A DNA stretch of 64,000 bases from an uncultured Bacteroidota bacterium (GTDB lineage Bacteria; Bacteroidota; Bacteroidia; Chitinophagales; Saprospiraceae). Each line of letters opens with the position of its first letter. The first letter of the stretch is position 1. Below the pieces are notes generated by a model, which saw only the letters and a list, made by a program, of their open reading frames with translations, made no database searches and was not told where the DNA came from. The stretch lies in assembly GCA_937872515.1 (NCBI GenBank), contig CALMSX010000073.1, positions 1 through 64,000 of the forward strand, written 5' to 3'. A program made the translations under genes and the position numbers. This document shows, piece by piece, positions 38,301 through 45,600 of the stretch.

Positions 38301-41300
38301 TGAAAGTGATGCAGTACAAATACAGGTTGTAGTAGAAGACTGCGGATGCCCAATTGATAACAATTCACTGCAAGCGCCATCTGTAACTCAGTTCTGTGGA
38401 TTGAGTGACAAAGTTGTTATTGTGGGATCTACGCCTAATCCAGCAGGCGGCACCTTTATCTGGGAATACAGCACAGATGGAAGTAATTTTTCTGCTGCGC
38501 CGGATTTCAATACAGGTAAAGATTATACAACAGCGATCTTGACAGAAGGTCTGCACTATTTCAGAAGAAAATATGCAATAACAGGCGGATATACTTGTGA
38601 AAAAGTAACAGAATTGGTTCAGATTGAAGTAAAGGCAAAACCAGTTAACCCAGTGGTTAATAACAATGGACCTGTTTGCGAGGGAAACACCCTTGTCTTA
38701 CAAATTGTCCCTGTTGCAGGAGCCAGTTATACCTGGATTTCTCCTGCGGGAAGCAACATCGGTACTGGCACTACGTACACTTTAAACAATGCACAAATTT
38801 CTGATGCAGGTAATTACGGTATACAAATTGAAGCCAATGGATGTAAAAGCGATGTTAGTTATACACAGGTAGATGTGAATATTAAGCCGGTAATAACCGA
38901 CATACAAAATAACGGCCCTCTTTGTGAGGGAGGTCAGATTGAATTGACTGCTACTGCAACAGCGGGTGTCAGTTACGAATGGACAGGCCCTGCTTTTACC
39001 TCGGTAATTGACAATCCTGTTTTGGCTAATGTAACCAAGGCGATGGAAGGCAACTATACCCTTGTGGTAAAATTAAATGGTTGCGCCAGTGATCCGGCAT
39101 CTACCACAGTTGCCGTGATCAACAGACCTACTAAGCCCATTATCAGCAGTAATAACCCAGTTTGCGAAGGAGATGATGTTAATCTGTTTACCGATGCAGT
39201 ATCAGGAGCCACCTATGAATGGAAGGGGCCAGATGGTTGGGTATCGGGCGATCAAAATCCGGTTAGAACCAATGCAACCCAGCTCATGAGTGGGGTATAC
39301 ACTGCTCAGCTTGTTGTTAACGGTTGCCAAAGTGAAATTGCTCAAATTGAAGTAAGGGTTGAAAACTGTAATTGCCCGATTGACAACAATACCATTACAG
39401 ATCCGAGCATTTCAGCTTTCTGTGAAGGTCAGGTAAGTCAGCTTTTAACAGGAAGCGATGCTGTACCTAATGATGGTGAATACCTTTGGTTGTATAGCAA
39501 CGACAATGTAATTTTTAAAGCAGCAGGAGGAACAAATACAAATAGGGACTACCTGGTTTCTAATTTGCCGGTAGGTGACCATTATTTCAGAAGACAGTTT
39601 ACTACAACTTCAGGCATAGTGTGTACCGAAGTAACGAATACCCTGCATCTGATCGTAAATCCAATTCCTGATGCACCAATTGTAAGCAACAATGGTCCGG
39701 TATGCCCGGGTGAGGATGTTGAAATTACTGCTTCGCAGATTTCAGGTGCCACCTATCAATGGCAAGGCCCCGGAGGTTTTGTATCTAATAATTCAACAGT
39801 AACCTTACCCAAAGTAGATGCTGCTGATGCGGGTCAATACATAATTTTGGCCACTGTAAATGGTTGCCAGTCGGCTCCGGCCAATACAACAGTAGCATTG
39901 AAAGATGTTCCTGAAGCCCTTAATATCAATTCAAATGGAATTGCCTGTTGGGGAGAAAACATTGAACTCTCAGTAGATGAAATCATAGGAGCCACTTATT
40001 ATTGGACGGGGCCAAATGGCTTTGTATCCAATGACCAAAAACCAGTAATTACAAATATCAGCGCGGCTGATGGAGGTGATTATAGTGTTTATCTGGTAGT
40101 GGATGGCTGTCAGGGAGAACCTGCATCTATTAAAGTCAATACAAAAGATTGTTCTTGCGTAATCAATAATAACTCTGTGATTATGCCAGGCAATAATGAC
40201 TTTTGTGAAAAAGTAGAGAATATAGTATTGGATGGACCACCAGCCAATCCGACAGGTGGCCAGTACGAATGGCAGTATAGCTTGAATGGAGGAAACTTTA
40301 ACCAGGCGAACGGCAATTCCAATATGGAAGACTATACCATTGTATCATTGGGAGAAGGTAACCATGCTTTCAGAAGAATCTACTCTACAGTAGGACAAAA
40401 TGCTTGTAGTGATACCAGTAACTGGGTAGAATTTTTGGTAAGACCCAATCCAGCGGTTGCCAATATTTCTGTAACCGGTGGCACTTGTGAAGGAGAGACA
40501 TTAAACCTTACTGCAACATCGGTTCCCGGTGCTCTATATAGCTGGACTGGTCCTAATCAATTTAGTTCTAATCTGCAGAATCCGGTAATTGTAAGTCCTG
40601 AAACCATTGCATCTGGTACTTATACTTTGGTAGTGCAGATACCTGGTTGTACGGCTAAACAGGCAACTGAAGATGTAGTTGTTAAACCTAGACCTGAATC
40701 ACCTCAAATAGTAGATGCGATTACTGTTTGTGAAGGCGAAGACATTGAAATTGCACCCACACAGCTGGCGGGAGCAAGTTATAGTTGGGGTGGACCGAAT
40801 AACTACACATCTACGGGCAAAGATCTTTTGATCAATGGAATCGGTGTCAATCAGGCAGGTAGTTACAACGTGGTAGTAAATCTGAATGGATGTTTGAGTA
40901 CAGCAGAAATAGTTGACATTACTGTCAATGCCAAACCTCAGCCGCCGGTAGTTCAGACCAACAACACCCTTTGTGAGGGGGAAGAACTATTGTTCAACTC
41001 CAATGCAACTGCAGGAGACAACATCACATGGACCGGCCCCAATGGCTGGACGTCCAATGTGTTTAATCCATCAATACCTGCTGTAAATGTTTTGCAGTCT
41101 GGAACCTATACAGCAAAAATCACAAGAAAAGGTTGTGTGAGCGATGATTACAATTTTGATATCGTTGTCAATGCCAAACCGGCAGCTCCTTCGATCAGCA
41201 ATAATGGTCCGGTATGTGAAGGGAAAGAGTTGGTGTTAAATGCCACCAACATTGCCGGTGTTACGTTCTTGTGGACGGGTCCTAATGGGTTCACTTCCAA

Positions 41301-42483
41301 TGAGCAAAATCCTGTAATCAATGCCATTGATTCTCTGGGAGCTGGCCAATACCGTTTGATCGTGATCAAAAATGGTTGTGAAAGCGAGGTAGCCGCCATG
41401 GATGTAGAAATTAAAAACTGTGCCTGCTATATAGAAGACAACAGCATTAGCAATCAGGGTCCTGTATTGTATTGTGATGTTACAGATAATCTGGATCTGT
41501 TAGGAAATGAAGTCTTGCCGGAAGGTGGTAACTACATCTGGCAATACAGCACTGATAGCCTTGCTTTTAGCCAGGCAGGAGGCAGCAGTGAAACAATGCT
41601 GTACAAAACCGGAAAATTAGGAGTTGGCACCCACTATTTTAGAAGGGTGTACACCTTGAATGAAGACTTTGTTTGTGCCGATACCAGTAATATTTTAGCT
41701 ATTAGAGTGGTTTCCAATGATCCCAATTCGATTCAAATTGGCTTTGATCCGGAACCCGCCTGTATAGGGGATACCATCCAGGTTGTCATTCAAAACCAAA
41801 TGAATGGGGTCAACTACAATTGGTCTGTGGCTGAAAATGGAATGAACCTGATATCCGCCAATGGCAGAATTGCCTTGTTCACTCCTGATAAGGCAGGTGA
41901 ATATGACGTTCAGGTTCGTCAAAACATTGAAGGCTGTAGTGAATCTGATCCTGCAACTGTGAAGTTGGTGGTGATGGCCAGACCTTTTGTTTCTCTTGGC
42001 AAAGACACCACTTTCTGTGAAAAAGATGGAGAGTTGGTACTTGAGCCAGGTGACATTTATACCTCTTATGAATGGAACGATGGCAGCACAGATTCCAGTC
42101 TGAGGGTTTCAGAAAAAGGTTCATACAGTGTGACCATTACGGATGAATTTGGTTGTATCAATTCTGATGAAATCACCATTAAATCATTCTGTTGTAAGAT
42201 TACCTATCCCAACATCTTTATGGTGGATCTTGGAGGAAAAAATTCTGAATTCCAGCTGGTGGATGATGGTTGTGTGATCAAGTCAACATTAAAAGTGTAC
42301 GACAGATGGGGCAACAAAGTATATGAGTCTAATGAAGGACTTGAGTCTTGGGACGGCAAGTTCAATGGAAGGTATGTCGAGCAGGGGGTTTATACCTTTG
42401 TGTTTAACTATACAGCCCTTGATGAGGATGAAAATGAGTTTGAAGAAGTGATTGCCGGCGATGTTACCGTAATAAGAAGGTAA
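29359..42483 (+). CDS. giant surface protein C with ~38 Ig-like repeats and T9SS type B tail
   Basis: A 4374-aa predicted surface protein. A signal peptide (MIRSLTYKAVCLAICLFAVV...GQAQ) leads into the N-domain shared with A and B (IRIFKNGIDPSSS...FNNGFTVGG). The bulk (about residues 535-4020) is a run of roughly 38 Ig-like repeats of about 85 aa, with SNSPVCEGexL at the start, SWTGPxGFxS in the middle and NGCxSD near the end. The run is interrupted by CxCPIDNN-type modules. The C-terminus is a gliding-motility-associated/T9SS type B sorting domain (LKVYDRWGNKVYESNEG, SWDGKFNGRYVEQGVYTF, ending AGDVTVIRR). Proteins with this tail are exported by T9SS to the surface or medium. No enzyme domain is visible; an adhesin or matrix fibre is the best guess. 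Confidence 0.93.
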   Translation: MIRSLTYKAVCLAICLFAVVRGQAQGVTGVKFQMRFDTTTCLFDCYLIVTEGSATTAAQRAQFNAQYSIVTPAGSFIEVDTSYMPLVGNQTYGGITPMQWTLTNHIYAPCVQPQNDFHSIIPVLSPASFYNDLNTGDTVRLFSLRVTPIPACADDIRIFKNGIDPSSSSPCMGSGDFNNGFTVGGPAQDYRGNLPQVYPPKPALDAEVSCGSGIHIDLTATTSSCQGPLSYQWSGPSTSTTNEDINIVSTSAAYHGNYTVTVTDAYGCSNTAVYYGENKPNAGVDNSTCAGGSILLDAVTPNTGVWVQDTNNGFGASLSSTSGGNATASFNAAASGDFNFIYNTVSCSDTVKITVATQEAGDPPAFEDCFSTAVVTLAAEGTGSWTLGAGSSGSVTISPLNSPTATLSGFTAPGTYFLNWNNGSCTDQVVVSVGNVCACPIDNNIINDPSITSYCGTASGILITGSTPNPGGGVYTWEYSTDGFSFITAPGSNSARNYTTGTLTEGTYYFRRKYETTSGIICEDISNSVLIVVTGKPAAPAIASNSPICEGDDLEITAEFVGGAFYNWSGPFGGSTDMNVYINEATISNAGTYTLIIDINGCQSDPTNINVVIKPKPQLPDITTNAPVCAGDTIHFSTPVVAGGTYSWFGPAFSPYSTDRTPFVANASTGVAGVYYLTVEKDGCISEPNNIDILVKGLPSLPQFITNSPVCEGDTLELTAQVVTNATYTWTGPVAVPSVQNPKLSPVTAAHAGRYLLQLTVDGCESDTFGLNVQLKAKPAKPVITVESPICEGDSLIFTSDLHTGVTYMWTTNASSTFTSSEQNPVRLNATPNMSGKYILKTLLDGCYSDTVQVNALVKPTPAIPVLTSNGPICAGDTLTLTATVADTNIVVAWVGVTTLDSIKIHSIENATVGMTGLYTAKSILNGCESGNDSLMVTVKPNPITPPMAYNGPLCAEDVIELTADTVANAAYAWSGPGGYTSNIQNPVINNATPAMSGKYYLQITLNGCISQKDSTDVLVKPRPVVPVNASNSPVCEEDDIKLTAATLAGATYAWTGPGGFISADQNPVIANAALTNAGNYILKVTVDGCTSHADTIAVTVKDKPNTPDITSNSPVCAEQNLQLNTTATGVSYAWTGPDGFTSNVQNPVITAATVAKTGEYVLVVEANGCKSDTTRYTATVKAKPIAPTLLSNSPVCENDEIQLSMVPVTGASYQWTGPNGFNSLVANPTITSAVLTDAGIYKGKVVVDGCTSDEAQLTVVVNDRPDAPTINHNSPVCEGELLTLSTPIVGGASYTWINPAGATQSGSSITINNAQLTDGGEYKLVIATNNCQSPETSVTITVKAKPVLPDVSSNSPICEGEDLIFTINNSVSGTYTWLNNNDVQFSTDANATVIAASPTNSGVYKVKVEVNGCESEWANENVTIKPTPNTPVLSYNGPICEGDNLVLTAPSLPGLVYVWQNVKGEVVGNNAVAIIPGALPVNSGTYTLNVDEAGCPATPATIDVVVNAKPQAPALVSNGPVCEGETLQFEGEVIAGANYIWTDALGTVLSNSSVYSISNSQPAHTGTYFLEVELNNCFSDRSNIDATVYAKPSLPNIQANTPLCEGETLVFSTDVIAGGLYNWTDPSGANISNASDFSIGGVLPSMAGNYGLVVTVNGCASDQALENITIFSKTPDPVISGDAELCEGENLILTTPDLPGASYEWKNPFGATVSISSELRIDNIQTSGAGRYTIIQTIDGCPSDEQFVDVIINEIPAKPVINNNSPICEGETLVLTVDNLAGYQLVWTGPSGNNLGNANDVTLSGAQPAHSGKYQVQASSKGCLSEVAETDVIVNAKPAQPAIITNSPVCEGEAILLQTSSIANGQYIWTNPQGNVMVNQNQHTLANASLSMGGNYTLSIEVNGCISDQTTTLVEVKPLPQKPNIIGNSPVCEGTDIIFSTDVVSGAVYSWTNAAGTELSTTNELILSNVSTTDEGNYSLVVSVDGCASEETDAQAVVKLNPILPIIIANTSICEGENLQLEVTNIQAGAQYTWRHPDGLQSQTGSIWTINNASINDAGTYEVIAIIDGCSSEKATATINVKANPVVDFVSDNTPLCDGGDLILSTGGTAGATFNWYFSNVQVGTGTTLTINDAGLANSGIYEVKASWNGCDSEVKQINSIITPNPATPIILISSPICEGEQAVFSTAVVSGATYFWYNVLNVEVSTTNSYTISNVSGADAGQYSLKLVVDGCESPLATTNLAVKPLPVLPVIDSNSPVCEGEELTFETSAVPGVTYVWTKSGVQVGTGASLVIPNGQLTDGGTYELVATLDGCSVGPVNTVANVKAKPAIPAINNNGPLCTGEDAILSTSAIADQYVWSGVNGFSGTGNQVTITGVDVAKAGDYQLYVVVDGCQSDVATTTLEINEKPSLPVIANNSPLCSGEDLVLSSNIYIGGIYTWYDPTGTILGGSDNLTLNNIQVSHQGNYAVEVVVNGCKSDKATTTVSVKATPAQPIVNSNSPVCVGEDIMLTTAAVSGATYGWSGPALFTSVFQNPQITSAQLVNGGIYTLLVTVDGCTSPAATVDVRVENCACPIDNNDVQQPATTFYCGNSGSILLTGSTPTPAGGSFRWEYSIDGSNFSGASGTNNQRDYQTPDLGVGLHYFRRVYYTTTGIICEESSNVLVVEVREKPILSAPSNNGPLCEGEDLQLQVAALAGSNYSWSGPGGFVSTLQNPVVNGVDLTDGGIYDVFATVNGCNSDAQTTLVEVKEKPALPQIISNSPICEGGDIELEVAAIAGATYEWTGPVTGLANQAKITITSATTAKQGSYGVRVLVNGCYSDLATTDVVVIKKEAAPTLQSNAPLCEGETLEISANAISNALYQWGGPKTIMDNSNAIQLSGVDLSFAGKYTLTVINNGCASLPAEIDVTIKQKPSQPQVSSNSPVCLGDPIELFATAQSGVIFDWNGPATFSSNVANPVIAVSVLANAGLYTLTTELNGCESDAVQIQVVVEDCGCPIDNNSLQAPSVTQFCGLSDKVVIVGSTPNPAGGTFIWEYSTDGSNFSAAPDFNTGKDYTTAILTEGLHYFRRKYAITGGYTCEKVTELVQIEVKAKPVNPVVNNNGPVCEGNTLVLQIVPVAGASYTWISPAGSNIGTGTTYTLNNAQISDAGNYGIQIEANGCKSDVSYTQVDVNIKPVITDIQNNGPLCEGGQIELTATATAGVSYEWTGPAFTSVIDNPVLANVTKAMEGNYTLVVKLNGCASDPASTTVAVINRPTKPIISSNNPVCEGDDVNLFTDAVSGATYEWKGPDGWVSGDQNPVRTNATQLMSGVYTAQLVVNGCQSEIAQIEVRVENCNCPIDNNTITDPSISAFCEGQVSQLLTGSDAVPNDGEYLWLYSNDNVIFKAAGGTNTNRDYLVSNLPVGDHYFRRQFTTTSGIVCTEVTNTLHLIVNPIPDAPIVSNNGPVCPGEDVEITASQISGATYQWQGPGGFVSNNSTVTLPKVDAADAGQYIILATVNGCQSAPANTTVALKDVPEALNINSNGIACWGENIELSVDEIIGATYYWTGPNGFVSNDQKPVITNISAADGGDYSVYLVVDGCQGEPASIKVNTKDCSCVINNNSVIMPGNNDFCEKVENIVLDGPPANPTGGQYEWQYSLNGGNFNQANGNSNMEDYTIVSLGEGNHAFRRIYSTVGQNACSDTSNWVEFLVRPNPAVANISVTGGTCEGETLNLTATSVPGALYSWTGPNQFSSNLQNPVIVSPETIASGTYTLVVQIPGCTAKQATEDVVVKPRPESPQIVDAITVCEGEDIEIAPTQLAGASYSWGGPNNYTSTGKDLLINGIGVNQAGSYNVVVNLNGCLSTAEIVDITVNAKPQPPVVQTNNTLCEGEELLFNSNATAGDNITWTGPNGWTSNVFNPSIPAVNVLQSGTYTAKITRKGCVSDDYNFDIVVNAKPAAPSISNNGPVCEGKELVLNATNIAGVTFLWTGPNGFTSNEQNPVINAIDSLGAGQYRLIVIKNGCESEVAAMDVEIKNCACYIEDNSISNQGPVLYCDVTDNLDLLGNEVLPEGGNYIWQYSTDSLAFSQAGGSSETMLYKTGKLGVGTHYFRRVYTLNEDFVCADTSNILAIRVVSNDPNSIQIGFDPEPACIGDTIQVVIQNQMNGVNYNWSVAENGMNLISANGRIALFTPDKAGEYDVQVRQNIEGCSESDPATVKLVVMARPFVSLGKDTTFCEKDGELVLEPGDIYTSYEWNDGSTDSSLRVSEKGSYSVTITDEFGCINSDEITIKSFCCKITYPNIFMVDLGGKNSEFQLVDDGCVIKSTLKVYDRWGNKVYESNEGLESWDGKFNGRYVEQGVYTFVFNYTALDEDENEFEEVIAGDVTVIRR
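30660..41760 (+). repeat. Ig-like repeat array with six CxC(P)IDNN spacer modules in protein C
   Basis: Ig-like units recur about every 250 bases. Between blocks of them sit six copies of another module of about 95 aa that opens with CxCPIDNN (or CVINNN, CYIEDN). They begin near 30667, 37072, 38338, 39361, 40147 and 41414. The module continues with a YCG/FCE, a GSTPxPxGGxYxWEYSxDG stretch and YFRRxYxT. Spacing between copies falls from about 25 repeats to 2-4. Confidence 0.85.
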
Positions 42484-42571
42484 AATTTAGGGTATAAGCT
42501 CTCGTTATTTGTCTATTATATTACAAAACAGTAAGACCAATGGGTTTTGCTCAAAAAATATTTGAATAAGC

Positions 42572-42595
42572 GTTTGGGGGATTTATCCCCCAAAC
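42572..42595 (+). terminator. tight stem-loop after gene C
   Basis: An 11-bp perfect stem (GTTTGGGGGAT and complement) with a two-base loop. There is no T-run after it, so it may be an mRNA-stabilising hairpin or regulatory structure rather than a terminator. The rest of the 200-base gap shows no exact promoter box. Confidence 0.45.
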
Positions 42596-42691
42596 CTTTA
42601 TAAAGAAAAGATTTGTTCGATTTTACCAGACACATGGGGAAGTACTAAAACCAAAAACTTACACGGCACAATTGGTTTTAACGGGTTGAAT

Positions 42692-45600
42692 ATGAGCAAA
42701 CAGACAGGATTTATACAAAAAATTATCACACATGGCATTGCTATGGTGTGCTATGTCTTTTTTGTTATTACTGTCAAAGGTCAAAATCCCATTGCGGGTA
42801 ATCAAGGCTTTTTGGTTCTTACAGAAGCCAATTTTACATCAACGGATGCTTATGCCATTCATGGCCCTGTTCTAGTGGGTGGAAACTTCATTGTCAATAA
42901 GGCCACTTGGGCCACCGGTGAAATCATGAAGACAGACAATGGCAGTTATATTTTTCCGGGTGATGGAACTGTAAAGACGGGTTTGTTGGTAAATGGAAGT
43001 ATAACCTGGACTTCAGGTCAGGTATCTGTACAAAATAACAGCTATGTGCATATTGGCAATAGTGCGGGATCAACCAGCTCTGACAATTCCAACAGCGGCC
43101 CTACGCATACCTATGCAAGCGCTGGCAACTACAGCACCAATCCCAGAATAACAAGCACCATTGATCAAACGCCCAGTCCTGCAGTATTTCAAACCTCTCC
43201 ATTTGATGTGACCACCCTTTTTGACACCTACAGGAACTATGCCTTTGGAATGTCGAATTGCGCCAATAATGTTCAATTACAAAACAACTCTGGTGTGAAT
43301 ATCTCAGGAAACACAGTTTCCAGTCCACAGAGTGTTTATGTGAATACCCTTGCAACAGGGGTTAACCATTTAAAACTAACTACTGCTTCTTTAGCCAATA
43401 TTCAGGGTATTGTGTTTCAAGGCGCAGGAATACCAAGCGCCACTAAAATATTGGTGGTAACGGTAGTACCTACAACAAACTTTACCTGGAACCTGCCATG
43501 GACGAGTGGAGTTTCAACAACAGAAAGTCCGTACATGCTTTGGAATTTTTCCGGCGGTACAACCTATACACTGACCCTTGCCCAGTCAAACGCTTTTTAT
43601 GGAACCTTGTTTGCCCCTAATTTCAATGTGGTAAAAAATGATTATAGCAATATCCACGGAGCGATCATCTGTAAAAACCTTACTATGTCGACCGGTAGTG
43701 TTCTTTATTATCCATTTGATGCCAATGTTCCAAAATGTTGTACCAATGTAACTACAGCAGGGGCTATTTCGGGGGATCAAACGGATCTTTGTGGATATGA
43801 CCCTACCGCTACGATCAATACCACCAGTGCATCCGGAGGCACAGGAACACTGGAATACCGTTGGGACAGGAGTACCAACGGAGGCGGCAGCTGGAGTGAA
43901 ATACCAACCGCAACAGCCACTACATTTAATCAAAGTGCCATCAATACCACAACCTTATTGCGCAGAAAGGCAAGGAGGCGAGGTTGTGATGCCTTTCTTA
44001 ATACAAATACAGTAACTAAAACCGTAACACCCATCAGTGTAAGTATCAGTGGAAATACAAATGTGTGTCCGGGTGGTAGTTCAACTCTTACGGCGTCCAG
44101 TGCCGGTGTAGGAGGAAGCTATTTATGGAACACAGGGGCAACGACTCAAAGTGTAACTGTTAGTCCCGGACCGAGTTCGACATACACGGTGACAGTAACC
44201 CAATCAAATGGATGCTCCAATACAGCTGCTGTTACTGTTACTGAAGTACCTTGTACAGGAACATCCTGTTTTATAAGTACCAATAGTGTTTATGTAACAA
44301 GCGACTATACTCTATCCTATACCCTTGATCCAGTTAATAACTCTATCCGTTTTAGAACGACCTTATCAAAAAATTATGGCGATAATACCTATGGCGCTAA
44401 CGCAATAGGATGGGGTTCTGGACATAATTTTAGTGACTTAACAGGTTCTGACGCTATTACAATGGCGGTATATGATGCCACCAATGTTAAAAAACTGGAG
44501 TTTAAGCTCGACTATCTTTCTGCCAGTGGAGCTGTTGCATCGGGTTATAAATCACTTGGTGTCAGCGGTGGTGATGGAAGCATGATATTGGGAAACGCAA
44601 GCGATGTTATTTCAGCCACAACTTCAATGGATGTCAACTTTAATACCTACAACTATGTGTTGACAACAGATTCTCCGGAAACAGATAACAATTATGCCTC
44701 AGATCCTATTTATCCCAATTGGATATATGATGTTTGGTACGATGTAGAAATTAAATTATCGGCCATTGGAGCAGCAGGTTTTGGAAGGGTAGCAGTGTCA
44801 ACAGTGCATGCCAGTCCCGCCAAAATCGGAGCCACAGATGAGCCGGTAAATGGCATTACCTGTTGTGATTTTTTTGAACCCACGATGTATGGTCCCACGA
44901 CCTTCTGTGCAGAGAGTAATGACCCGTTAGAGATTGGTGTAAATGAAACCAACTGTACTTATTTGTGGAGCACAGGAGAAACCACTCAATTTATTGATGC
45001 ACCCAAAGGCAACACTACTTTTACGGTAACGGTGACCAATAGTGAAGGTTGTTCTAAAGTATTATCTAAAACCATGACGGTAAAAACCTGTTTAGGTCAG
45101 GCCTGTTTTAATGGTTCCAATGATATTACTTCTAGGGCAAATTGGTCTATAGTTTATGGAACTGACCCGGCAGATGATTATGTCAATATTCGCGTGTCGT
45201 TACCTAAAAACCTGGTAGATAATACATATGGCACCAATGCAGTTGGGTGGACATCAGGCCATACATTCAGTAACCTGACAGGGGCTGAATTTTTGACGAT
45301 GTCATTGTTTGATACCAGTGGCGTCAAACAAATGGAATTAAAATTAGATTACCTCAGCGCAGATGCATCAGCACCATCGGGCTATAGTTCTCTGGGAGTG
45401 CTAGGCGGTGAGGGCTCTATGTTGCTGGGAAATGCAGCTGATGTCATCGATGTGCAAACATCATTGGATGTCAATTTAAATGATTTTGGCTATGCTTTAA
45501 CATCAAATTCCCCTGCTACCAATTCATCTTATGATATCAATGCCATTTATCCCAACTGGATATATGATGTATGGTATGAAGTCAATGTTAAGTTGTCTGC

